In this document: one piece after another, positions 1 to 6,446 of the stretch
How positions within the stretch are numbered: position 1 is the stretch's first letter
Layout: each line of letters starts with the position of its first letter
NCBI GenBank assembly: GCA_030037405.1
Contig: JASHRK010000040.1
Coordinates: 1 to 12,362 of the forward strand
Direction of reading: 5' to 3'
Length of the DNA: 12,362 nucleotides
Source: Acidimicrobiales bacterium
Lineage (GTDB): Bacteria > Actinomycetota > Acidimicrobiia > Acidimicrobiales > Bog-793
Made by a program: the position numbers and the translations under genes
Notes under the pieces: model-generated
Seen by the model: only the letters and a program-made list of their open reading frames with translations
Database searches by the model: none
What the model was told of the DNA's origin: nothing

Positions 1-2
1 TC

Positions 3-554
3 GCAAGAACCGTCGTCCCGCCGTTCATGACCGGTTCCCTCGACCTCGTGCAGGTGGTGTCGACACGTTTCGTCTCGCTCGGGACGCAGGTCGTAGAGAC
101 ACGCCAGCTCCTCCCTCTCGAACCCCCCGGAAACAGGCAGCAGGGAGACGGCGGAGCGGCCGGCGGTGCGGCCGGAGGCGACGGAAGTGCCGGCGCCTCC
201 GCGGCCGCGGGGGAGGACGACCCGCTGGCAGGCGGCGGCTACTTCGAGTTCGAGCCGGCGCCCGAGGAGCTCCTCTCGCTTCTCGTGCCCCGCTACGCCG
301 AGGCGGCCATCTACGGGGCGCTTCTCGAGGCGTCGGCCTCCGAGCACGTGGCGAGGCAACGTGCCATGTCCGCCGCCACCGAGAACGCCGACGAGCTCAT
401 AAAGACCTTGCGTCGCGTGATGAACCGTGCCCGGCAGGACTCCATCACGACAGAGATCATGGAGATCGTCGGCGGCGCCGAGGCGCTCCGCCAGAGCGCG
501 GCGCACGAGGCGTTACCGATCCGGCAAGACGACAACGAGGAGCAGATCGCATGA
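3..554 (+). CDS. atpG: F1Fo ATP synthase subunit gamma, C-terminal part (5' end outside window)
   Basis: Gamma is the central rotor shaft of F1 and couples proton flow through Fo to catalysis in the alpha3beta3 head at the cytoplasmic face of the membrane. The frame is open from base 3, so the N-terminal half lies upstream; 183 codons are visible. The C-terminal signature is clear: TRFVSLGTQ, then YFEFEPAPEELL, IYGALLEASASEHVARQRAM, and the terminal helix with ATENADELIKTL and EIMEIVGGAEAL. Between LLPLEPPG and YFEFEP sits about 35 residues of Gly/Ala-rich low-complexity sequence (roughly bases 129-239), longer than the short linker usual here. The ATG at base 27 is internal, because homologous sequence continues upstream of it. 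The stop overlaps the atpD start in an ATGA arrangement, implying translational coupling. Identity is certain from homology and from the gamma-beta-epsilon order. Confidence 0.96.
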   Translation, partial: ARTVVPPFMTGSLDLVQVVSTRFVSLGTQVVETRQLLPLEPPGNRQQGDGGAAGGAAGGDGSAGASAAAGEDDPLAGGGYFEFEPAPEELLSLLVPRYAEAAIYGALLEASASEHVARQRAMSAATENADELIKTLRRVMNRARQDSITTEIMEIVGGAEALRQSAAHEALPIRQDDNEEQIA

Positions 555-1996
555 CCACCTTGGTGAACGAAGACGGAGCAGCCTCCGGGGTGCGTCGCAA
601 GGACGGCCGTGTCGTCGCCATCGCCGGCACCGTCGTCGACGTCGAGTTCCCGCCGCACGCCCTGCCGGAGATCAACCACGCCATCGAGATCCCCCTCACC
701 GCCGACGGGGTGGAGGTGATCGTCACCGCCGAAGTCGCCCAGCAGATCGGCGAGGGCAGGGTGCGGGCCATCTGCCTCAAGCCCACCGACGGCCTCGCCC
801 GGGGGGCCGTCGTCCGCAACACGGGCAGGGGTATCGCCGTCCCCGTCGGAGACGCCGTGCTCGGTCACGTCTTCAACGTGACGGGGCAGCCCCTCGACGC
901 CAGCGCCATCGGTGAGCCCGACGAGGTATGGGAGATCCACCGCGATCCCCCTCCTTTCGAGAGCCTCGAGCCCAAGCGCCAGATGTTCGAGACGGGCATC
1001 AAGGTCATCGACCTTCTCGAGCCCTACGTCCAGGGGGGCAAGATCGGGCTATTCGGGGGAGCCGGGGTGGGCAAGACGGTGCTCATCACAGAGATGATCC
1101 GCCGTGTCGCCCAGGAGCACGGTGGCGTCTCGGTCTTCGCCGGCGTCGGCGAGCGGACCCGCGAGGGCACCGACCTATGGCTCGAGATGCAGGAGTCGGG
1201 CGTGATCGACAAGACGGCCCTCGTCTACGGCCAGATGGACGAGCCGCCCGGCGTGCGCCTTCGCGTCGGGTTGGCAGCCCTCACGATGGCCGAGTACTTC
1301 CGCGACGTGAAGAACCAGGACGTCCTCTTGTTCATCGACAACATCTTCCGTTTCGTGCAGGCCGGCTCCGAGGTCTCGACCCTGCTCGGACGGATGCCCT
1401 CGGCGGTGGGGTACCAGCCGACGCTCGCCGACGAGATGGGTGAGCTGCAGGAGAGGATCACCTCCACCCGCGGCCACTCGATCACCTCCCTCCAGGCCGT
1501 CTACGTGCCTGCCGACGACTACACGGATCCTGCCCCTTTCACGACCTTCACCCATCTCGACGCCACGACAGAGCTCTCGCGCCAGATCTTCGCCCTCGGG
1601 ATCTTCCCGGCGGTCGACCCTCTTGCCTCGACGAGCAACATCCTCGCACCCGAGGTGGTGGGCGACCGCCACTACCAGTGCGCCCGCGCCGTCCAGGCCG
1701 TCCTCCAGCGTTACAAGGAGTTGCAGGACATCATCGCCATCCTCGGCCTCGACGAGCTCTCCGAAGAGGATCGCGTGACGGTGAACCGTGCCCGGAAGAT
1801 CCAGCGTTTCTTGTCCCAGCCGATGTACGTGGCGGAGGTGTTCACGTCGATCCCGGGCGTTACCGTGCCGATCGACGACACCGTGCGGTCCTTCGAGGCG
1901 CTCATCGGAGGCGAGCTCGACGACGTGCCGGAGCAGGCGTTCCTCAACGTCGGCGGCGTCGACGACGTCCGCAAGAAGGCGAAGGAGCTCGCCTAG
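551..1996 (+). CDS. atpD: F1Fo ATP synthase subunit beta (catalytic)
   Basis: Beta is the catalytic subunit of F1, making ATP from ADP and phosphate. The 481 residues are full length for the family. After an N-terminal beta-barrel (VVAIAGTVVDVEFP) the nucleotide-binding domain shows the P-loop GGAGVGKT at 169-176 with K175, then GVGERTREG containing the catalytic Glu at E201 and R202, then ALVYGQMDEPPG, the Walker B strand DVLLFIDNIFRF, the segment VGYQPTLADEMG and the DPAPFTTFTHLDATTELSR loop. The C-terminal helical domain ends in VDDVRKKAKELA. All expected catalytic residues are present, so the enzyme should be functional. The start is supported by a strong ribosome binding site GAGGAG at 537-542, 8 bases upstream, lying inside the end of atpG. 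The gene overlaps atpG by 4 bases and atpC by 1 base. Confidence 0.99.
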   Translation: MTTLVNEDGAASGVRRKDGRVVAIAGTVVDVEFPPHALPEINHAIEIPLTADGVEVIVTAEVAQQIGEGRVRAICLKPTDGLARGAVVRNTGRGIAVPVGDAVLGHVFNVTGQPLDASAIGEPDEVWEIHRDPPPFESLEPKRQMFETGIKVIDLLEPYVQGGKIGLFGGAGVGKTVLITEMIRRVAQEHGGVSVFAGVGERTREGTDLWLEMQESGVIDKTALVYGQMDEPPGVRLRVGLAALTMAEYFRDVKNQDVLLFIDNIFRFVQAGSEVSTLLGRMPSAVGYQPTLADEMGELQERITSTRGHSITSLQAVYVPADDYTDPAPFTTFTHLDATTELSRQIFALGIFPAVDPLASTSNILAPEVVGDRHYQCARAVQAVLQRYKELQDIIAILGLDELSEEDRVTVNRARKIQRFLSQPMYVAEVFTSIPGVTVPIDDTVRSFEALIGGELDDVPEQAFLNVGGVDDVRKKAKELA

Positions 1997-2631
1997 TGCC
2001 CACGGCGGTGGAGCTCGTGACGCCCGATCGGGTCCTCTACTCAGGCGAGGCTGAGCTTGTGGTGCTGAGGGCCGAGGGGGGGGAGATCATGTTCCTCCCC
2101 GATCACGCCCCCTTCATCGCGGCGGTCGACATCTCGCTAGTGCGCATCGTCCCGGCGGGCGGGACGGGCGCGACGGGCGGGGACCCAGGCTCTGGTCTCG
2201 GCGCTGGCGCTGGTGCCGTCGCGGGCCCGGGCCCGGGCTCGGGCCCGGGGGAGTTCCGGGCTGCCGCCCACGGCGGTTTCGTGCGCGTCGCCGGGAACCG
2301 TGTCACCGTGCTCGCCTCCGTCGCCGAGCCGGCGGGCGAGATCGACGTCGCCCGCGCCAGGCGGGCCCTCGAGGCCGCCGAAGCCGCTATGGCGTCCGGG
2401 GAGGGCGGAGGGATGGCAGAGGGGAGGCGAGAGCCGGCGCTCGCGGGCGAGCCGGCGCTGGCGGGCGAGACGCCAGAGGCAGCCGATGCAGGCGAGCAGT
2501 CACCGGTCCTCCGGGCACTGCTCCACCCGGACGACCCCGAGGTGGCGTTCAGGCGGGCGCAGGTTCGCCTCGAGGCTGCCGAGGCTGCCGAGGCCGCCGA
2601 GGTGGGGCGGTCGGGCCAGACCGCGCCGTAG
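1996..2631 (+). CDS. atpC: F1Fo ATP synthase subunit epsilon, with two low-complexity insertions
   Basis: Epsilon sits at the foot of the gamma shaft and its C-terminal helical hairpin can inhibit ATP hydrolysis. The GTG start shares a base with the atpD stop (TAGTG) and has AAGGAG at 1982-1987, 8 bases upstream. The N-terminal beta-sandwich is recognisable: VELVTPDRVLYSGEAE, IMFLPDHAPF, then HGGFVRVAGNRVTVLASVAE. The two C-terminal helices (EIDVARARRALEAAEAAM and AFRRAQVRLEAAE) are also present. At 211 residues it is much longer than the roughly 130-140 usual for actinobacterial epsilon. The excess is a Gly/Pro/Ala-rich insert after LVRIVPAG (bases about 2155-2250) and an insert between the two C-terminal helices (bases about 2395-2535) that contains a tandem repeat. 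Open frame upstream of 1996 is only the shadow of atpD. The identity is secure; the effect of the inserts is unknown. Confidence 0.95.
   Translation: MPTAVELVTPDRVLYSGEAELVVLRAEGGEIMFLPDHAPFIAAVDISLVRIVPAGGTGATGGDPGSGLGAGAGAVAGPGPGSGPGEFRAAAHGGFVRVAGNRVTVLASVAEPAGEIDVARARRALEAAEAAMASGEGGGMAEGRREPALAGEPALAGETPEAADAGEQSPVLRALLHPDDPEVAFRRAQVRLEAAEAAEAAEVGRSGQTAP
2431..2466 (+). repeat. 18-bp tandem duplication in the epsilon-subunit inter-helix insert
   Basis: Two adjacent 18-base units (2431-2448 and 2449-2466) differ at one base and encode EPALAG twice. They lie within the insert separating the two C-terminal helices of the epsilon subunit and suggest that the insert grew partly by slippage. 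Confidence 0.85.
2572..2598 (+). repeat. Three 9-bp tandem units near the 3' end of atpC
   Basis: GAGGCTGCC occurs at 2572-2580 and 2581-2589 and the variant GAGGCCGCC at 2590-2598, encoding three EAA triplets at the end of the last epsilon helix. The repeat extends the helix in frame. Confidence 0.8.
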
Positions 2632-2646
2632 ACGGGACGCCGCGAG

Positions 2647-3627
2647 GTGCCGGAAAGGCGCCGGCTCACCGTGGCCCTCGTCGTCACAGGCCGCGTTGCC
2701 ACCGAGATAGACGGCCTGCGCCGCGCCCTCGGCGCTGCCGCCCTCAGGCGTGTGCCCCCGCACATCACCCTCGTCGCCCCTGTGAACGTGCGCGCCGAGG
2801 CGCTCGACGATGCGGTCGAGGTTGTGCGCCGGACAGGGCAACAATCTCAACCACTACGGCTGGCGCTCGGGCCCGCCGCCACCTTCTGGCCCGACGCCCC
2901 CGTCGTGTACCTCCAGATCGGAGGTGATCTCAATGCCCTCGGGGCGCTCCAGCAGCAGCTCTCGGCCTCCGAGCTCTGGCGGCCCCGCCGCCCCCGCGAG
3001 CGGCCTTTCGTCCCCCACGTCACCCTCGACCAGCGGATCGAGCCGGACCGGATCCCTCCCGCCCTCGAGGCCCTCTCCCGCTTCAGGGCACAGGTGACGA
3101 TCGACCGGGTGACGATCCTCGAATGGCAGGAGGCGGACCGGCGCTGGCTGGCGATGTCGGACGTCAGGCTGGAGCGCCCCCGCGTCATCGGCCGGGGCGG
3201 GCTCGAGGTCGAGCTCTCGTCGACTGCTGTCCTCGAGCCTGCGGCGGCGGCATTCGAGAGCGCCGAGTGGGAACGGTGGGGTGAGGAGGTGTACGGCCCT
3301 TTCGCCACCCCCGACGAGCCCTACGCCATCACGGCCCGCATCGCCGGCGAGATCGTCGGCACCGCGACCGGCGCCCTGCGGGGGAGGCTCGTCCGCCTCG
3401 GCAGCCTGATCGTTGCTGCCCACTGGCGCTCGCACGGGGTGGGGACCCACCTCGTGAAGGCGGTGGAGCGCCTCGGGGTGGAACGGGGGGCCGAGGTCGT
3501 CCGGCTGGAGGCCCGCCTCGGCTCCCGGGCCGAGGTCTTCTACCGGGACCTCGGCTACGACGTCACGACACTGTTGCCTGCGTGGCGCCACGACAGGGAC
3601 TTCATCGTGATGGAGCGGCGGCTGTAA
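2647..3627 (+). CDS. 2H phosphoesterase (LigT/2'-5' RNA ligase-like) fused to GNAT acetyltransferase
   Basis: This 326-residue protein has two domains. The N-terminal half (about 5-175) is a 2H phosphoesterase of the LigT/2'-5' RNA ligase superfamily, with both catalytic HxT motifs: H39-I-T41 in VPPHITLVAP and H124-V-T126 in FVPHVTLDQ, 85 residues apart. Such enzymes typically open 2',3'-cyclic phosphates or hydrolyse 2'-5' linkages in RNA or nucleotides. The C-terminal half (about 185-326) is a GNAT-type N-acetyltransferase with the acetyl-CoA loop R261-S-H-G-V-G266 and the typical ending AEVFYRDLGYDV. Both active sites look intact; the substrates cannot be told from sequence. The GTG start lies 15 bases after atpC, so the gene probably shares the ATP synthase transcript, although its ribosome binding site is weak. 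No signal peptide is seen, so it should be cytoplasmic. Confidence 0.87.
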   Translation: MPERRRLTVALVVTGRVATEIDGLRRALGAAALRRVPPHITLVAPVNVRAEALDDAVEVVRRTGQQSQPLRLALGPAATFWPDAPVVYLQIGGDLNALGALQQQLSASELWRPRRPRERPFVPHVTLDQRIEPDRIPPALEALSRFRAQVTIDRVTILEWQEADRRWLAMSDVRLERPRVIGRGGLEVELSSTAVLEPAAAAFESAEWERWGEEVYGPFATPDEPYAITARIAGEIVGTATGALRGRLVRLGSLIVAAHWRSHGVGTHLVKAVERLGVERGAEVVRLEARLGSRAEVFYRDLGYDVTTLLPAWRHDRDFIVMERRL

Positions 3628-3657
3628 CGCTTGGAGGTCGGGCAGGCTATTACGAGT

Positions 3658-4305
3658 GTGAGCGCGGAACCGGACCGCCCCGAGCAAGCCGAGGACAGCG
3701 GGCGCCCCGCCGACGCCGAGCCAGCCGATGCCGAGCCTGCCGAGCGGCTGACGGACTCCGAGCTCCTCGGGCGCCTGACCGAGGACAAGGCGGCCTTCGA
3801 GCAGCTCTACCGCCGCCACTTCGCCATGGTCGCCCGCTTCCTCGCCCGCCGCTGCGCGACGCCGGAGGACGTGGCCGACGCGGCGTCGGCAACATGGCTC
3901 GCAGTCATGCTGTCCGGGTCGACCTACGACGAGCGTGCCGGGAGCGCCGTCAGCTGGCTCTGCTCGATCGCCGCCAACGAGGCGAAACGCCTCCATCGCG
4001 GCGCCGCCCGCCGCGGTGCCCTCGCCGAGCGTGTGCGGGGCAGCCGCCTTCTCGGGCCCGACGACGTCGAGCGTCTCTCGGAGATGATCGACGCCGAACG
4101 GGCAGCCTCGGAGCTGCGCCTCGTCCTCGGTGATGCCCCCCAGGGCGAGCAGGACCTGTTGAACGAGATGGTGGGCGGAGATCTCTCTCCGGCAGAAGCA
4201 GCCCGCACCCTCGGCATCTCCTCGGGGGCCGCCCGGGTGCGCCTGACGAGACTACGCGGGCGGGTCGCCCGCTCTCCGCTTTCGACACTGAGAAACGAGG
4301 CCTGA
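3658..4305 (+). CDS. ECF-type (sigma-70 family) RNA polymerase sigma factor
   Basis: The protein has the two-domain layout of extracytoplasmic-function sigma factors. A disordered Pro/Ala/Glu-rich N-terminus is followed by a region 2 (AFEQLYRRHFAMVARFLARR, TPEDVADAASATWLAVM, then AVSWLCSIAANEAKRLHR), a linker, and a region 4 helix-turn-helix (LSPAEAARTLGISSGAARVR, then LTRLRGRVAR). It would direct RNA polymerase to a small set of promoters; the regulon cannot be inferred here. The start is uncertain. GTG at 3658 is chosen, with GGGCAGG at 3640-3646 as a possible binding site 11 bases upstream. TTG at 3631 would add nine residues and begin 3 bases after the previous stop. The membrane-protein gene downstream starts 2 bases after this stop, the usual pairing of an ECF sigma with its membrane partner. 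Region 2 is somewhat divergent, so promoter melting strength is unclear. Confidence 0.85.
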   Translation: MSAEPDRPEQAEDSGRPADAEPADAEPAERLTDSELLGRLTEDKAAFEQLYRRHFAMVARFLARRCATPEDVADAASATWLAVMLSGSTYDERAGSAVSWLCSIAANEAKRLHRGAARRGALAERVRGSRLLGPDDVERLSEMIDAERAASELRLVLGDAPQGEQDLLNEMVGGDLSPAEAARTLGISSGAARVRLTRLRGRVARSPLSTLRNEA

Positions 4306-4307
4306 TC

Positions 4308-5294
4308 ATGAGCACGCCCTCTCCCCGCCCACCCTTCGAGGACGCCCTCCTCGAGCGCCTCCTCGAGGTCCACGCCGATCTCAACCGCAGCCGCCGTCTT
4401 GGCCGCAGGACAGGCGGCGGCCGGCGTCGCGGCCTCCCGCCCCTCCGCCGCAGCATCGTCGTCGCCAGTGCCGCTGCGGCCGTCCTCGCAGGGGGTCTCG
4501 TCGTCGGTACCGGCTCCCTCGGCCACGGAGACGGAGGCATGAAGCTCGACGCCGACACGGTGGCGGCACGCGCCAAGGCCGCAGTGGTCGACGCCGGGGG
4601 AGACGAGGTCGAGAAGATCTCCACCACCATCGGCCTCGCCGGCAATGGCACCGAGCTGGTCCGTTGGGTCTACGGGGAGGAGTCGAACGTGCAGGTGCTG
4701 ACGGGCGGAACGATGATGACGGACCGGCAGGTCACCGAGTCAGACTGCACCCTCACGATGACACTGGTCGACTACCAGCACCAGACGTGGTGGACGAGCT
4801 CGTTCGGCGCGATGGTGACGTTGCTACCCCCGGCCGATGACATCGCCAGCGAGGTCAAGGCCGCCCTTGCGGACGGAGGTCTCACAGTCGTCGGTGAGCC
4901 GGTCGTCGACGGCCAGGAGACGATCGAGCTGACGGGGTCGCTTGGCTGGAATGACGAGTCGGTCAAGGCGCTCTCCGCCGAGGCGGCGACCTCCTTCAGT
5001 TCGTGCCCGGCGGGCAACTCTGGCCAGGCGTCGGGCAACTCGGGTGCGTCGGGCAACTCCGGCCAGGCGTCGGGCAACTCCGGCCAGGCGGGGAGCATGC
5101 TGACCTGGGACATCTGGGTCGACCCGTCGAGCTACCTTCCGGTGCAGGAGACCCTCTCGTCGTCGAGCGGCGAGGTCATCATCTCGAATTCATTCGAGTG
5201 GCTGCCGGCAACCGCCGCCAACCTGGCGAACCTGCAGGTGAGCATCCCTTCTGGCTTCACCAAGACGACCCCGCCCGGAGGCTTGGGCAGCTGA
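4308..5294 (+). CDS. Single-pass membrane protein paired with the sigma factor, possible anti-sigma or sensor
   Basis: The 328-residue protein has an Arg-rich N-terminal stretch of about 48 residues (MSTPSPRPPFEDALLERLLE onward), one hydrophobic segment at about 49-69 (SIVVASAAAAVLAGGLVVG), and a large domain outside the membrane. By the positive-inside rule the short N-terminus is cytoplasmic. The outer domain has two cysteines (C147, C233) that could form a disulfide, and a flexible Gly-Asn-Ser-Gly repeat at about 236-262 before a last beta-rich section (DIWVDPSSYLPVQETL). The start is firm: ATG is 2 bases after the sigma stop with GAGG at 4297-4300. The layout resembles actinobacterial proteins encoded beside ECF sigma genes. 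No ZAS zinc-binding motif is visible, so an anti-sigma role is inferred from position and topology only. A LolA-like fold for the outer domain is possible but not shown. Confidence 0.7.
   Translation: MSTPSPRPPFEDALLERLLEVHADLNRSRRLGRRTGGGRRRGLPPLRRSIVVASAAAAVLAGGLVVGTGSLGHGDGGMKLDADTVAARAKAAVVDAGGDEVEKISTTIGLAGNGTELVRWVYGEESNVQVLTGGTMMTDRQVTESDCTLTMTLVDYQHQTWWTSSFGAMVTLLPPADDIASEVKAALADGGLTVVGEPVVDGQETIELTGSLGWNDESVKALSAEAATSFSSCPAGNSGQASGNSGASGNSGQASGNSGQAGSMLTWDIWVDPSSYLPVQETLSSSSGEVIISNSFEWLPATAANLANLQVSIPSGFTKTTPPGGLGS
5012..5092 (+). repeat. In-frame tandem repeat encoding GNSGQAS units
   Basis: Four units beginning GGGCAACTC start at 5012, 5033, 5051 and 5072. Three are 21-base or near-21-base copies and the second is an 18-base version lacking the Gln codon. 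They encode Gly-Asn-Ser-Gly-(Gln)-Ala-Ser. All length changes are multiples of three, so the frame is kept. The third and fourth units are identical over 19 bases, suggesting recent expansion. Confidence 0.9.
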
Positions 5295-5313
5295 GATCCG
5301 CGAGAGCTGGGGC

Positions 5314-5396
5314 GCTCGGCCGAGCAGTCCTCGGAGGAGCCGGTCCTCGGAGGAGCCCACGGGGACTCATTGCCCCGGGCAGCTGACCGGCTCCTC
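5314..5396. terminator. Candidate bidirectional terminator with nested dyads at the convergent junction
   Basis: The two convergent genes end at 5294 (+) and 5367 (-). The junction contains a perfect 12-base palindrome GCTCGGCCGAGC (5314-5325), a 12-base inverted repeat GAGGAGCCGGTC (5334-5345) with GACCGGCTCCTC (5385-5396), and an inner 5-bp stem CGGGG (5360-5364) with CCCCG (5373-5377) around an 8-base loop. The right arms lie inside the last codons of meaB. No T-tract follows on either strand, so a classical intrinsic terminator is not demonstrated. The terminator role is inferred from position. Confidence 0.4.
5327..5357. repeat. 15-bp direct repeat with 16-base period in the convergent intergenic region
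   Basis: GTCCTCGGAGGAGCC occurs at 5327-5341 and again at 5343-5357, separated by one base. Each copy can form a small TCCT/AGGA hairpin. The first copy supplies the left arm of the 12-base inverted repeat that pairs into the 3' end of meaB. Confidence 0.85.
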
Positions 5397-6440
5397 GACG
5401 CTTTCCTCGAGCGACTCCTCGCCTGGTCGAGCTGAGCTCACGAGCCGAGCGACGAGGGCGGTGAGCTCGGCGGCGGCGGCGATCGGGTCGAGCTCCCTGC
5501 CGGCCAGCCTCTCGAGCAGCCGTGAGCCGGCGGAGAGGGCGGCATCGGCCTGAGAGCCCGAGAGCCCTGCCTCCCGAGGCGCCAGCCGCCCGAGGGCGGC
5601 TGCGACGAGTCGGGCGAGCTCGTCGCCGGCAAGTCTCTCGAGCTCGTCGGCGGCCCGACCTCGCCGGCGGCAGTCGAGACCCCCGCCAGACTCCAGGTAA
5701 GAGCGGTGCGCGGAGACGGCGTCCCAGAGCTCGCTCACGCCGTCGCCGGAGGTAGCCACCGTCTCGACGATCGGTGGCGTCCAGGCCATCTCGCCCGAGA
5801 GCTGGAGCATGTGGACGAGGTCCCGCCTCGTCTCGCGAACCCCGGGACGGTCTGCCTTGTTGATGACGAGGACGTCGGCGACCTCGAGCAGCCCCGCCTT
5901 GTTGGCCTGGACGGCGTCGCCCCATCCGGGGGTGAGGACGACGACGACGGTGTCGCAGGTCCCTGCAACCTCGACCTCGACCTGGCCGACTCCGACCGTC
6001 TCGACGAGAACGAGCGGCCAGCCTGCGGCATCGAGAGCTCTCACGGCGTCCGGCACGGCGGCCGCCAGCCCTCCGAGATGGCCACGGGTCGCCATCGACC
6101 GGATGAACACCCGGCGGTCGAGGGCATGGTCCTGCATCCGCACCCGGTCGCCGAGGATGGCGCCGCCGGAGATGGGAGAGGAGGGGTCGACGGCGAGCAC
6201 GGCAACCGGGCCGGCATCCCGGTCGAGAGCGGCGGCCACGAGCTTCGAGGTCAGCGTCGACTTGCCCGAGCCGGGAGCGCCCGTGAGCCCGACCGAATAG
6301 GAGCCGCCCGAGCAGGCGTAGGTCAGCCGGCTGAGCTCGCGTGCGTCCGCTCCGCCCCGCTCCACGACTGAAAGGAGGCGGGCGAGCGCCCGGCGATCAC
6401 CCTCGGCGCCTCCATCGGCGCTCGCCAGCAAGTCGCCCAC
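5367..6440 (-). CDS. meaB: MeaB/ArgK-type GTPase, chaperone of methylmalonyl-CoA mutase
   Basis: MeaB is a G3E-family P-loop GTPase that guards adenosylcobalamin loading and protects methylmalonyl-CoA mutase from inactivation in the propionyl-CoA/succinyl-CoA pathway. The 357 residues are close to the family length. Visible motifs are the P-loop GAPGSGKS at 54-61 with K60, DPSSP at 85-89 followed by SGGAILGDRVRM, the switch segment ETVGVGQVEVE from E147, and the guanine-specificity motif NKAD at 194-197. A C-terminal helical region serves dimerisation in the family, and the last residues form an acidic tail (EESLEESVEEP). The GTG start at 6440 has GAGGAG at 6455-6450, 9 bases upstream, formed by the last two Glu codons of murA. 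The gene is only 6 bases downstream of murA, so the two are very probably one transcript. No mutase gene is present in this window. Confidence 0.93.
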   Translation of the reverse strand: MGDLLASADGGAEGDRRALARLLSVVERGGADARELSRLTYACSGGSYSVGLTGAPGSGKSTLTSKLVAAALDRDAGPVAVLAVDPSSPISGGAILGDRVRMQDHALDRRVFIRSMATRGHLGGLAAAVPDAVRALDAAGWPLVLVETVGVGQVEVEVAGTCDTVVVVLTPGWGDAVQANKAGLLEVADVLVINKADRPGVRETRRDLVHMLQLSGEMAWTPPIVETVATSGDGVSELWDAVSAHRSYLESGGGLDCRRRGRAADELERLAGDELARLVAAALGRLAPREAGLSGSQADAALSAGSRLLERLAGRELDPIAAAAELTALVARLVSSARPGEESLEESVEEPVSCPGQ

Positions 6441-6446
6441 TCCTGG

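Noticed and set aside
311..940. A 209-codon minus-strand open frame opposite the atpG/atpD junction
   Set aside because: Antisense to two conserved ATP synthase genes, with no recognisable protein features.
2155..2535. The long epsilon gene considered as a frameshifted or fused gene
   Set aside because: One continuous frame carries all epsilon landmarks in order; the extra length is in low-complexity loop inserts, not a second domain.
3631..3660. A -10-like TATTAC (3648-3653) as a private promoter for the sigma factor
   Set aside because: It lies only 4 bases from the GTG at 3658 and no -35 element is at a proper distance; the close spacing to the upstream gene fits co-transcription better.
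2854..3996. A 380-codon minus-strand open frame opposite the 2H-GNAT and sigma genes
   Set aside because: No family motifs, biased composition, and both genes on the plus strand are well supported by motifs.
5012..5092. Short regularly spaced repeats considered as a CRISPR-like array
   Set aside because: The units are contiguous, in frame within a coding sequence and have no unique spacers.
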